From assembly GCA_027627225.1 (NCBI GenBank), contig CM051036.1, positions 35,486,426-35,550,425 on the forward strand: a stretch of 64,000 nt of DNA. Direction: 5' to 3'. The DNA is from Congeria kusceri (taxonomy: Eukaryota; Mollusca; Bivalvia; Myida; Dreissenidae). The notes under the pieces were generated by a model. The model saw only the letters and a list, made by a program, of their open reading frames with translations, was not told the origin of the DNA and did no database searches. A program made the translations under genes and the position numbers. Shown one piece after another: positions 47,210-59,656 of the stretch; position 1 is the first letter of the stretch; every line of letters starts with the position of its first letter.

Positions 47210-48802
47210 GCTAATTCAAATACATACATGTATACAAGACATCAGATATTTAGAATCTGGGATAAATGCCTGGCTTCCTCAGAAATCTAGCAGGTTGTAG
47301 TATACTTCTTTATCACCTAAATTAGAAATCATAACAAAAGTTTTAATACAGTTGTATTGACAACAACCTGAGCAATGCATTGACCAGTTATCTTATGTTT
47401 GTTGTTAAAGGAAACGTTTAGCAATTTCTGAAAAAACAACTATTAAGATTTATCTCAATATGTACGGAGTGCTGTTCCTTTTATATTATTAAAAAAAAAA
47501 AAATCTCAAAGATGGAGTATAACAACATCCTTGATGTTGTAGATGTCAAACCAATATGTTAGAAATCCGCGAGTGTTTGTAAATTGTGATAAGTTGTGCT
47601 GAATTTGCCTGTTCATTAGCCGTATATCCTCCCTTACCATTGGTGTAAAACAAATTCAAGGGACGTATGAATTCACAGACATAGACATTTTACTGTGGGT
47701 TAAAGTCGCTGACTGTTGATCACTTGCCCCTTACCACTGTAAGCCCAAACCCGCAGTAAGCTGAAGCTTTAATGGGGTTAGATTCCTGCAAGTGAGAAAG
47801 CTACCCATCTAGCTTATGGAAGATCAGTGGTTCTACCAATGGTGCCAGCATGATTTCATCTTTCTTCTCCACCGTGAAAAGCTGGAAATGTGCTTTACAT
47901 ATTGCCGAAGGATAATAATTTTCTTGGAAATCACCGTATTATAACTGGCTGATGAGTGTGATATTAATTCCAATAACCTGTAGGCATAGATGTCAGATAC
48001 AACTGGGAGTACAACTTCTTAAAGACAATTGATTTCAAAGTGCTTGATACTGTTGGTAGAAGTAACTCTGTGGAATGTTGCAGGCTGGTTTGCTATTGAT
48101 GTAACATAATCTACAGTGAACAAGTAGTCAGAACCATATATTTATATTGAGCTAGTTATTGGTATGTTTGTATTATTAGTTAATAAATTATTTTTTTTTA
48201 AATCGGGATTTCGGGCAGATGTCCCATGATTACATTTCTCAAGCTGAACAGTTGCTTACTGTTAACATTGAAGGGTAATTTACATAGTTGAGTCAATTTG
48301 AACATAACTATGCTATGATAAATGTGTTTAAAAATTCCTACTTTTTGAAGAGAAATATATACTTATTCCTATTTTTTTCATACTTTTTCACTGAGGGTTG
48401 TCAGCCTGGAAAAATTGTCATCAACGCTGGTACCAATATATCGGTGTATTGTTTGTTACAGCACTCGCAACACTTCGGTATTAAGATTACAGTGTAATGT
48501 TTAGCCTTATAATGTGAATTGTCTGTTTCCATCATAATGGCAGAAAAAAATCTTGATTCCCTCTAATTATATTAAATGGCATAATTTAGCCTCAGTCAAG
48601 AATTTTATGTGCTTTACATATTGCCCAAGGATAATCATTTTCTTGGAAATTGTAGTGGTCATGCTGTTAATACCATGGAAGCCTGGTTTTTATATCTTGA
48701 AAAACATGTCATTAAAGGTTTAAAGGTACAGTTCATTTTCAGTCCTGCTTATTAAATGATTTAAAGGATTTGCACTGTTTTTATCTCTTAAAAATTAGTA
48801 AG
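47210..48802. other. Low-information DNA with a degenerate bivalve interspersed repeat
   Basis: At about 47695-47900, TGATCACTTGCCCCTTACCA, AGCTACCCATCTAGCTTATG, GAAGATCAGTGGTTCTACC and TCTCCACCGTGAAAAGCTGG look like a decayed copy of an interspersed repeat I know as common in bivalves. A ~45-bp direct repeat, ATGTGCTTTACATATTGCC then AAGGATAAT(A/C)ATTTTCTTGG, lies at about 47890 and 48608. No LRRCC1 exon could be identified here. Confidence 0.45.
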
Positions 48803-51330
48803 AACAAGAAATGTCTTTAAAAACGACAATTGGCATTGACATTAATATACCGAGATATCATTTTTACCCTAACATATAATACAAGAGGGCCAAGATGATC
48901 GGTTACGTGGTCGCTCTGATTCCAGATTTTTCTGTCCCCACTTGTATAAGGAGACTTCGCGGACCCCAGATTTTTCGGATACCATAATAAAACTGCTCGG
49001 ATCCCAACATTAATTTGTGATTAATTCAATAATTATTAATAATTGTACCGTAAATAAACCGATGATACCGCCCCATGTTTTCACCAGTGATACATGAATA
49101 ACCTAAGTAATGTACGTAAGCATCATTATTATATAAATTTGTCAGCCAAATTAACAAATTAACAATGTAAGAAAATAATTGCGAGAATGAATGAAAATTA
49201 TTTTTTATCAGACTCGTATAGTTATTCTTAAGTAATATACCCTACCTTCATCTTGGAAGTTATCTATGCATAATACATACACATTTCGAAGTCATTTAAT
49301 CGTTTATAGGCTAAAAAAGTTAATGATTTGTTTCTCATGCAGCGCCGCGACGTATTTTTATGGCCTGCCACGAATTTTGATTTAATGCCAAAAAATATTT
49401 ATTATTTTTTTGACGATCGCGCCCGGGTTTTAAAGGAGCAGTCCAGAAATATGTTAATAAAAATAAAACTTTGTAGAAAGTGTTTTTAATGGGCATGTTA
49501 CCGAACAAAATTTTCTGTATGCGATAACTGGTGATGACTCTGGAGTAAACCAGTAGGTACATTATAGTATTTCGTTCGTACCAAGCGCTTTTGAACAATG
49601 CCTTTCATAAATAAGAAACATATTTCGAACGAATAAAAACACCATAAACGTTCATAAGAACTATTACTAAAATTACGATGTATTGAATAAGATTCCATGG
49701 ACAGCGGCTTAAAATTAAACGAATTCGCATTTTAACATAGCGGAAGAAGAGTAACCCGGTAGATATTTCGATATTTCCAGTAACTTTATTCCTGTCTGAA
49801 ATACTGTGTAAATTTTAAAAAATGTCACATTCACATTCGATTGGGAACCTTTATAAATATCGTCTATTGGTTGATTTAAACGTTTGTTTCGTAGATGCTT
49901 TTGCTCGTATAATATTTAATATTTCATTCCATATTTTGGAAGAAAATCTATGTCAATATAAGTCCTATGAAAACAATCGAAAATGCCAGCTGCATTGACA
50001 AGTGTTGATATTCCTTTCCATTAATTATTGGTGATTTACTCCAAAAATAAATCCTATTTTTTACCGTTATAAAAAATATTAATTACTAAAAGTTAAATTC
50101 TATAAATAGAAGTATTTTAATGCTGATGTTGTATCAATTTGAAGGCACTTATGTTAATTATGAACATTCAAATTGATTGCCTTTTTACATCAGCTTGCAT
50201 AAATAACGGTTTGTGATTAATAAATCTATATTTAGAATTTTATAAAAAAGGAATGCTTATGTTGTTATTAAAACTTAAAATTGTCTTTAATCTGTACTTA
50301 ATTACTTGTTTTACTAAGCCATTACATAGTGCCAATAGAAAAGAGTAAGACAGAAAAACAAATACTTCAATAAAAATAACTCGCCCTCCCTGCTGATTTT
50401 TGGAAAAAGTGCCTGAGAAACAATTCCTTATTTTTTTTTAGCTTATACCGTGTATCCTAATGAAAAGCATCTTCAGTGAACATTCAGCGCATTTAAAATA
50501 ACGATTACTTCCAGTTTGATAGCACGAACATAAAATTTCATAAGACAATGGCGACTGAAAATTATATTCGGTAGGAATATGATGTATCTAGGGTTTCTGT
50601 GTATGAATTGGTATTGCAAATCATGTATTAATGCTACGCAAATGAAGTAAAAGTAACATGAATAACATTTCGACGTATTTAGAGACTTATTTCACCGCAT
50701 TTTATTTATTGAAAGATATTTTTTTGATAAGTTGATTAACATCTACTGGAGAAGTTGATATAAATGTGCAATTCTAATTAATTATTAACAGAACGCAACC
50801 GCAATTCAATTTTAAATTAACATGCACATGCAGTCAGTTTATGAACATAAATTCCCTCTTTACTGAAATATTCGCTCTCATGATTATCTGGACGCTAATT
50901 GATGCATGTATATTATAACAGCTATACACTGGCAGCTAAACGCGGGCTATTTTTAGAATGATCGTGAGTGTGTTGAACTCGCTAGAATCAATTGTTATTG
51001 CTACGCTAAACAAAATAGTGTATTAATTCTGGGAATGAACATAATATTCTGTTCATGACATACAATGAGAAAATTTGTTCATGCTTATGCTCAGTTCTAG
51101 AGTGTATATCAATAATATGTTTATAACTTTATTTTAACCGCTTATGTAACATTTGAATCACCTAAAGTATGCAACAGTTGTTGGTATACATTAAACACTG
51201 TTGTAAGTTTGCATTCCCTAAAATTAGAAAATTTGCCCAATTCTATTCGCATTCAATTTTCCCGCTGCATAATTATCGCAAGAAATCTAGGTCAAAAGTG
51301 ATCTTAGACAGCTACGCCAAAAAAATGTTA
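48803..51330. repeat. Long repeat, copy 1 (copy 2 at 51811-53290)
   Basis: Both copies begin ACAAGAAATGTCTTTAAAAA, pass through GGCCAAGATGATCGGT, CACCAGTGATA, ACATTTTAT and GCATGTA landmarks, and end with TTGCCCAATTCTATT and CGATCTTAGACAGCTACGCC-type sequence. Copy 1 has about 1.1 kb extra, roughly 49310-50445. On the minus strand the start reads GGCCCTCTTGT (from 48898), like the tails of the tandem-core elements, so this copy may be such an element in reverse. Confidence 0.65.
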
Positions 51331-51568
51331 GCTGCATAACAAAAGCATCTGAACTTTTTACCATCCACCACCATCTGCGCCACCCCAAAAATTATAAATA
51401 AATAAAATTTATAAAACAAAAACATAAATCATTCACAGGAGGATCCAAAGATCCATCTTCTTGAGTATTGTCCAGTCAATTTCCCGGCAGTCACCGTACT
51501 ATTAAGTGCACCATTCTGTTCTTGTTAATGTGTTAGCTGACAGAAATTTGCTTTATTTGGGAATCAGT

Positions 51569-51727
51569 GGATAAGCCCCTTTAAAGAGTATCTGGGCATC
51601 AGTGGATAAGCCCCCTTAAAGTCTATCTGGGCATCAGTGGATAAGCCCCTTTAAAGTCTATCTGGGAATCAGTGGATAAGCCCCTTTAAAGTCTATCTGG
51701 AAATCAGTGGATAAGCCCCTTTGAAGC
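51569..51727 (+). repeat. 35-bp minisatellite, five units
   Basis: GGATAAGCCCCTTTAAAG recurs at 51569, 51604, 51639, 51674 and 51709, a strict 35-bp period. It lies between the two long-repeat copies. Confidence 0.9.
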
Positions 51728-51810
51728 CTCCAAATCGGCATTAAGCTTAAAATATGTGCAATAAAATCTGATATTTTTCTTTGTACAATGTAATAAACAA
51801 ATGAAATAAA

Positions 51811-53290
51811 ACAAGAAATGTCTTTAAAAAAGACAATCGGCATTGAAATTAATATTGAGATGTCGTTTAAAAATAACATAAACAGACGGCCAAGATGATC
51901 GGTAACGTGACTTCTCAGACCCCAGATTTTGTGGTCCCCACCAATATTAGACTTATTGGACCCAAGATTTTTCGTACACTATAAGAAAACTTCTCAGACC
52001 CAAAAGTTAATTTGAGATAAATTTATTTTAATTTAAAAATTAAATAAAATTATAATTAATATATATGCTGTGAAGATCATACAGCTCCATGTTTCCACCA
52101 GTGATATATGAATAACCAAAATAATTTAGGTTAACATAATTGTTATCTGAATTTGTCAAGCCAATTTAACAAATTAACAATGTAAGAAAATACTTTCGGG
52201 AATGAATTAAAATTATTATGTATCAGACGAGTCTATATTGTTATTTATAGTACCGGTAATATACCATTCATGTTAGTTATCTAATATAATAACGATTTAA
52301 AGTCAAATAAGCATTTATACTGTGTATCCCAATAAAAAGCAATAGTCAGGGAACTTTCAGCGATTTTTGAAATGTTAAGACTTTATGTTTGATAACGCCA
52401 CCATAAAAATTAATTAGACTATGACGATTTTTAATTATATCAGTAGAAATATGATATATCAGGGGTTCCTGTGTATAATTAGTATTGCAAATTGTGTATT
52501 CATGCTACACGAATAACAATTCGACGTATTCCGAATCTTCTTTCATAACATTTTATCTGTAGAAAATGTGGCATCTTTTTATAGATTAAATAACATCTAC
52601 GGAGAAGTTGATAGAAAGATGCAATTATAAATAATCGTTATTAAATCGTAACCACAATTTTAATTCAAATTATCAGTCAGTTTATAAATATAAATTCCCC
52701 ATTTATTGAAATTTTTAGATTTATGATTCTCTGAACGCTATTATTGATGCATGTACGAGTATATTAACACAGTTATACAATGGTTGCTAGCTACGCGTGC
52801 TATTTTTAGAATGACACTACTGTTTCTGGAATGTGATGAACTCGCTAGAATTGATGGGCTACATGGAACAGCAACACTGTGTGTGAGATTTATGAATGGG
52901 AACATTGCACAATTGCTATGTATAGAGCGTACAGCTTATATAAATGTAGGCTAAACAAAATAGTTATTTCGTTACGTGAATGAATATAGCATTCTGTTTA
53001 TGGCATACAATGAGAAAATACGTTCATAATTAGCCTCAGTTCTAGAGTATATGTTGAAGATATGTTTATAACTTCATTTTAACCACTTATGTAAACAATT
53101 ATGTAAATTTTTATCCCGCAAAGTATGCAACAGTTATTGGTATACGTTAAACCATTGTTTGAAGTTTGCATTCCCTAGAATTAGAAAATTTGCCCAATTC
53201 TATTGGCATTCAATTTTCCCGCTGCATAATTATCGCAAGAAAATCTGGGTCAAAAGCGATCTTAGACAGCTACGCCGAAAAATGCCTCTC
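51811..53290. repeat. Long repeat, copy 2
   Basis: Aligns with 48803-51330 in the same orientation from ACAAGAAATGTCTTTAAAAA to GATCTTAGACAGCTACGCC, lacking the ~1.1-kb middle block. No coding capacity in either copy. Confidence 0.65.
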
Positions 53291-54237
53291 TTTGAAACAC
53301 TATTGCATACTATAGATTAACATTTTTTTAAATCCCAATAAAACAAAGTTAACCATGTAAACTGGTTCAACACAGAATCTGTTAACATAACTGAATACTG
53401 TAAAACCATGCTGATCTGTCCAAATCGGAACACTCATGTATTATGTGTTGTATCTCATAGCATGTGAACTTCAATAATAAATGTTGTTGCTGCATCACTG
53501 ACAAGTATCAAATTTTGTCACTAAATCTTGTTGTGAATTTTGTGTCAAGGTCATTCACAATATCAACAAATAGCAAATATTTCAGAAAATGTAAGCTACA
53601 TTTAAAACCTGTTTTACAGTATGGAACGGCATGAATTTCTATGTTTTTGTCAATACTCTTCAATTCAGAATAAAATTTCATTCAAAATAATGTTTATTGA
53701 AATTGGACTCAGTCATAGATCTAGATTTTCCACTTGTCCCCACTTATGCCAGTTTGTATTTGTGAATGGTGCCAGTCTAGATCTGTCAGTTGCCATGTGA
53801 ATTCCACTAAAAGGTAATCAATGGAACATGTATGAGAAGCTTTAGTACCAAGAAAAAATGAGTGTATTGTTAGATGTTATACCTCATACTAGGTTGGCAG
53901 TGCTTAAAATGTGTGATGTGATGGGTAACATATTGCAACTATAGTGCTTTGATGAAGACATCTCCCCTGAATGACAGCTCTTTTGGTTTCTTCTGATTCT
54001 TTTTGTTTATTTGGAATTGTTCAATGTACCAAGCACCCGCAGTGCGACCACACTGCGTTCTTGGCGTGTCTTTGACAACTCATGTGTGACCATGTCAATC
54101 GCACGACTAGTGCACCACGACCAAACAGCATCTGCGCAGGTGTTTAAAACCCCACAGTTTTCGGGGCAATTTCATTTGTGAGTTACTCTACAAGGTGTTT
54201 CATTTTACTCCAAAGGCAACTTAATGTGCATGTGATG
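53291..54237. other. Non-coding DNA upstream of the MADF pseudogene
   Basis: No coding segment. Near 54045-54135 the GCGACCACACTGCG and CGCACGACTAGTGC motifs recall Harbinger-type element flanks, which would fit the MADF remnant that follows. This link is weak. Confidence 0.4.
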
Positions 54238-54850
54238 CCAAAGATGAGGACCCATGGGGGTGGCAGAGCAGCCAGGGCTGCAACATCAACGTCATCCCCT
54301 GACAGAGCCTCAGAGCCGGACACACAGTCTATTGTCAGTGTTTGACAGTGTGACAACCCAGTCAAGGCAAAGAAGAGCAAGCATGTGTGGAGAAACCTTA
54401 TGGTTTAAGAAGAGGAGGCCATGGTGGACTGGCTGAGAGTGCATCCACAACTGTTAAACAAAATTAAAAAATTATCCTCCTACACGCATAAGGGCAAGAA
54501 AGATGCTCTCTGGGCAGAGTAGGTACACATCCTTACAGTATGGTATCGATCCTCTAATACTACTAACCAGGTATGGGAAGCTGGCAAAACTGAAGTCTAA
54601 AGGTGGAACAGCGACAGTACCAAAAGTGATCTGTGGGTCCTCAACAAGTTCAACTTCCTGAAGGCTCACATACATGAGGTCAAGAGTCAAGACAAGACGA
54701 TTGCCAATGTAAGCACACATTCCGGGACACTAAAGAAGTTCTGGAACGATGCAGGATCTTCATGTCTGAACTCAGGGATGAGGCAGTTGTTGTGGTCGAA
54801 CTGTTGTCTGCGGACTTCACTGAGCCATGGTCTAACTCAGCATCGTCTTT
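54238..54850 (+). pseudogene. Decayed MADF (Myb/SANT-like) domain gene, probably Harbinger-related
   Basis: An N-terminal basic, Ser/Ala-rich stretch starts at ATG 54244 (RTHGGGRAARAATSTSS). After stops, at about 54410-54520, comes a MADF-like segment: EEEAMVDWLRVHPQLLNKI, then KKDALWAE ending at a stop. The chain continues in shifting frames with TVWYRS, YGKLAKLKS, LWVLNKFNFLKAHIHEVKS (about 54640-54690) and LRDEAVVVV. The order of conserved W, L, Y and W residues fits MADF/Myb-SANT-like DNA-binding proteins, which accompany PIF/Harbinger transposases in many animals. At least three stops and several frameshifts rule out function. No DDE transposase is nearby. It has no visible introns, so a transposon-borne gene or a retrocopy are both possible. 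Confidence 0.6.
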
Positions 54851-55132
54851 GCCTTGCTCCATTCTGTCTTCTTCTCATCAGGCTTAAAGCTTTTTGATGG
54901 TAATTTGCCAGCTGCTGCTGGACAAGAATCATGTATTGTACTAGCAGGAAGTTGTTCCATTTCCTCTTTCACGTCTTATGTCCTATTGACTTTGAGAGAT
55001 GCATTGATGAAGTTTAACTTAAAGATTGGATTTTATAGCTGATCGCCAATGAAATCCATGCATGAGCTCGGGACATGCTAGGAACACAGTGCAAACTTGG
55101 AAGACGACTGTAGAAGTAACCCCAAAGAAACG

Positions 55133-56085
55133 ACACATGATACAATAGTTAACATGTTACACACATGATACAATAGTTAACATGTCATGCACATGCTAAA
55201 CAAGCTGGCATTTTACACACATGATACAATAGTTGTCATGTTACACACATGATACAATAGTTGTCGTGTCACACAAATGATACAATAGTTGTCCTCTTAC
55301 ACACATGATACAATAGTTGTAATGTCACACACATGATACAATAGTTGTCATGTTACACACGTGATACAATAGTTGTCATGTCACACACATGATACAATAG
55401 TTGTCATGTCACACACATGATACAATAGTTGTCGTGTCACACACATAATACAATAGTTGTCATGTCACACACATGATACAATAGTTGTCATGTCACACAC
55501 ATGATACAATAGTTGTCGTGTCACACACATGATACAATAGTTGTCATGTCACACACATGATACAATAGTTGTAATTTCACACACATGATACAATAGTTGT
55601 AATGTCACACACATGATACAATAGTTGTCGTGTCACACACATGATACAATAGTTGTCATGTCACACACATAATACAATAGTTGTCCTCTTACACACATGA
55701 TACAATAGTTGTAATGTCACACACATGATACAATAGTTGTCATGTCACACACATGATACAATAGTTGTCGTGTCACACAAATGATACAATAGTTGTCCTC
55801 TTACACACATGATACAATAGTTGTCATGTCACACACATGATACAATAGTTGTCATGTTACACACATGATACAATAGTTGTCATGTTATACACATGATACA
55901 ATAGTTGTCATGTCACACACATGATACAATAGTAACTGTTGTCCTCTTACACACATTATACAATAGTTGGCATGTTACACACATGATACAATAGCTGGTA
56001 TATTACACACATGATACAATTATATAGTTGTCATGTTACACACATAACACAATTGTTAACCCCTTACACACATGATACAATAGTT
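55133..56085 (+). repeat. 28-bp minisatellite, ~34 units
   Basis: The unit is GATACAATAGTTGTCATGTC followed by ACACACAT. The period is 28 bp (for example 55447 to 55475). Variant units carry GTCCTCTTAC, GTCGTGTCAC or GTTAACATG in the second half, and some variants recur in blocks. Both edges are degenerate. Confidence 0.92.
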
Positions 56086-56912
56086 TTTAATGAGTTTAGC
56101 CAATCATGATTATGTGTTGTAGACCTTTCATAACCATTGATGCATTCAGTATTTCCTTAGAAGTTTTTAAAGACACAGACACATAAAGAAACACACGTTA
56201 CTTCACAAGGCCACCCGTGTAACTGAATAATAACTGTGACGTATTTTCTGACATTAAATTGCTGTGAAGAACAGAGAATGGGCATTGTGATCATTGTCTG
56301 CAAGTATTTTATCCATGGCAGTAGCGATTTCATCAATAATTTTAATATATTAGATTAATCCAACATGAAATTGTATTACTGCCATTGCTTAGAACATGCA
56401 TTGTTGACCTTAGGAATGGCTCTTCCAGGAATGGTTCTTTCCACGTTTCAGTGATACATGCGTCATTCCAGCATATGGAAGTTGAACAGAGTACTGCCGT
56501 ATGTGCTTACTGTATATTCCCTATTAAATGTCCCAGAGGCTTTGCATTTTCTCAAGGGGGTGGTATTTAATATGAATCCAATGCTTGGTATTTCTCATAC
56601 ATGCTGGTATACACTAAACATTCAACGTAATTGTAAAGACCAACATAATGATATTTTTACACAAGTAAAAAAAATCAGTATTATCTATGTATTGTAATGC
56701 AGCACCATTGAGAAATAAATTGGCAACCAAACCAACCACTTGACAACATATACCAGTTGCAGCTACAGCCATTGTACTGTAAAACGTTGTGTATAACACA
56801 CGGTCATGTAAAACGCGCAATTTTTTTAGTTGAAAATAGTGACAAAAATATTTTGAGTCAAATTTGTGGTACATTGGAATCATTGATAGGGGGAGTGAGT
56901 GTAAGGCATTTT
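56086..56912. other. Unique DNA, no gene recognised
   Basis: Open frames up to 89 codons on both strands overlap each other and show no domain. No LRRCC1 exon was identified. Confidence 0.5.
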
Positions 56913-57171
56913 AGCTCACCTGAGCATGAAGTGCTCGATGAGCTATTGGTATAGGGGGACTGAGCTATCGGTATAGGGGGGCTGAGCTATTGGTATAGGA
57001 GGACTGTCCTGCATCGTCCGTAATTCGTGATCAATTGGCTTGCGGACATGATACAGACTTCACTTTTCTTTCAAACTTGACCAAACTTGTTTGTGTATGA
57101 CCATAAAGTCTCAGATAGGTTCAATCATGGGCCAGATCGGACTAGGAATACCCAAGTTACTGCCTCTTTGT

Positions 57172-59181
57172 AGCTCACCTGAGCAAAACGTGCTTATGGT
57201 GAGCTTTTGTGATCACCTTTTGTCCGTCATGCATCGTCCGTTGTTCATCGTGCGTCGTCCGTCAACATTTTCATGTACTCAACATCTCCTCCTAAACTGC
57301 TTGGCAGATTTTCACGAAACTTCACAGGAATGATCCTTGGGTGATGCTCTTTCTAAGTTGTTCAAATCGTTTCAGTCTGCTGCATAATGTAGGTCACCAG
57401 AGCTAAAAATAGATTGTGAGTAGGTTAACTGACCGCCGTTATATGACTGAAATACTGTTGAATGCGGTGAAAAATACAAACAAAACAAACAAACAAAGAT
57501 TTCAAAACTGAAAACTTAAAAAATCTTCTTCTCTGAAACTATAAGGCTTGGAGCTTTCATATTTCATGTGTAACATCCTCTAGTGGTCCTCTACAAAGAT
57601 TGTTCAAATTATGCCCCTGGGGTCAAAACTGGCCACACCCCGGGGGTCACATGGTTTATATAGACTTGTATAGCAAAATAACTTTAAAAATCTTCTCTGA
57701 AACTGCAAGGCCTAGAGGTTTCATATTTGGTATGTAACATTGTATAGTGGTCTTCTACAAAGATTGTTCAAATGATGCCCCTGGGGTCAAAACTGGCCAC
57801 ACCCCGGGGCTCACATGGTTTATATAGACTTAAATAGCAAAATGACTTTAAAAATCTTCTCCTCTGAAACCGCAAGGCCCAAAGGTTTCATATTTGGTAT
57901 GCAACATTTTATAGTGGTTCTCTAGATAGACTGTTCAAATGATGCCCCTGTGGTCAAAACTGGCCACACCGCGAGGCTCACATGGTTTATATAGACTTAA
58001 ATACCAAATGACTTTAAAAATCTTTTCCTCTGAAACTGCAAGTCTTAGAGGTTTCATATTTGGTGTGTGACATCCTCTAGTGGTCCTCTATAAAAATTGT
58101 TTAAATGATGCCCCTGGGGTCAAAACTGGCCACACCCCGGGGGTCACAATGTTTATATAGACTAAAATAGCAAAATGACTTTAAAAATCTTCTTTTTTGA
58201 AACCGCAAGGCCCAGATGTTTCATATTTGGTATGTAACGTTGTATAGTGGTCTTCTACAAATATTGTTCAAATGATGCCCAAGGGGTCAAAACTGGTCAC
58301 ACCCCGGGGCTCACATGCTTTACATAGACATAAATGGCAAAATTGATTAAACAAATCTCTGAAACCACAAGGCCCAGAGGTTTCATATTTGGTTGGAAAC
58401 ATTGTATAGTGGTCCTCTACAAAGATTGTTCAAATGATGCCCCTGGGGTCGAAACTGTCCACACCCCGGAGCTTACATAGTTTATATAGACTTAAATAGC
58501 AAAATGACTTTAAAAATCTTTTCCTCTGAAACTGCAAGTCCTAGAGGTTTCATATTTGGTATGTGACATCCTCTGGTGGTCCTCTACAAAGATTGTTCAA
58601 ATGATGCCCCTGGGGTCAAAACTGTCCACACCCTGGGGCTCACATGGTTTATATAGACTTAAATAGCAAAATGACTTAACAAAATCTTTTCCTCTGAAAC
58701 TGCAAGGCCCAGAGGTTTTGTATTAGGTACGTAACATTGTATAGTGGTCCTCTACATAGATTGGTCAATTGATGCCCCTGGGTTCAAAACTGGGCACACC
58801 CCGGGGGTCACATGGTTTATATAGACTTAAATAGCAAAATGACTTTTAAAAATCTTCTCTGAAACCGCAAGGCTCAGAGGTTTCGTATTTGGTATGTAAC
58901 ATTGTATAGTGGTACCCTACAAAGATTGTTCAAACGATACCCCTGGGGTCAAAGCTGGCCACTGCCTGGAGGTCACATGGTTTGTATAAACTTAAACAGC
59001 AAAATGACTTTTAAATCTTCTCCTCTGGTTTATATAGACTATACAAATCTTCTCCTGAAACTGCAAGGCCCAGATCTTTATACTCGGGTAAGTGCTTTTG
59101 TGTCAGTTGGCCCTTTTGTTACGAGCCATTATGATGCCTTTAACTCAGGTGAGCGACCTGGGGCAATCGTGTCCCTCTTGT
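57172..59181 (+). mobile_element. AGCTCACC-type element with ~167-bp core, nested
   Basis: The head is AGCTCACCTGAGCAAAACGT then GCTTATGGTGAGCT. About eight to nine monomers follow with a 166-168-bp period (AATGATGCC at 57771 and 57938). The tail is AGGTGAGCGACCTGG...GTCCCTCTTGTT. It is inserted after CTTTGT. A SINE tail is inserted at 57416-57497. Confidence 0.75.
57416..57497 (+). mobile_element. SINE 3' fragment
   Basis: GTGAGTAGGTTAACTGACCG then CCGTTATATGACTGAAATAC match, in inverse orientation, the 3' part of the SINE at 61522-61791. It ends in an (ACAAA)n tail and sits inside the first non-repeat part of the surrounding element. Confidence 0.72.
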
Positions 59182-59656
59182 TTCATGAGAATAACTACAA
59201 AATGGACTTTGTTTAACATTTGGACTTTATTTTTCATCTTATCTTGACCAAACTTGCACAGTGTACAATCATAAGATCTCAGAATAAACCAAGAAATTTC
59301 CAGATCGGGCAACAATTGGCTATATTGCCAGTAGTTTGTGAGAAAAAAATGCCAAAAATGGACTGTACAGGGTAAAGACTTCATATTTTATCTAAACGTG
59401 CTCAAATGTGCACTGTTTGTGCATGACCATAAAGTCTCGGTGAAAGTCAAATACAGACCAGATTTGACCAGAAACACTAGAGTAATTGCCCCTTGTTAGT
59501 TAAAAAATATTGTAATTTGTCAACAATTCGCTTGTGGTCAATTTTCATTCAATCTTAACCAAACTGCACAGTTAGTGTCTGACCAAAACATCTCTGCTGG
59601 GTTCAAAAATGGGTCAGATAGAACCAGGAACACCAGGAGTTTTTGCCCCTTTTTTT

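Noticed and set aside
55133..56085. CRISPR-like array of 28-bp repeats
   Set aside because: Units are contiguous without unique spacers, and the surrounding DNA is clearly animal. It is a minisatellite.
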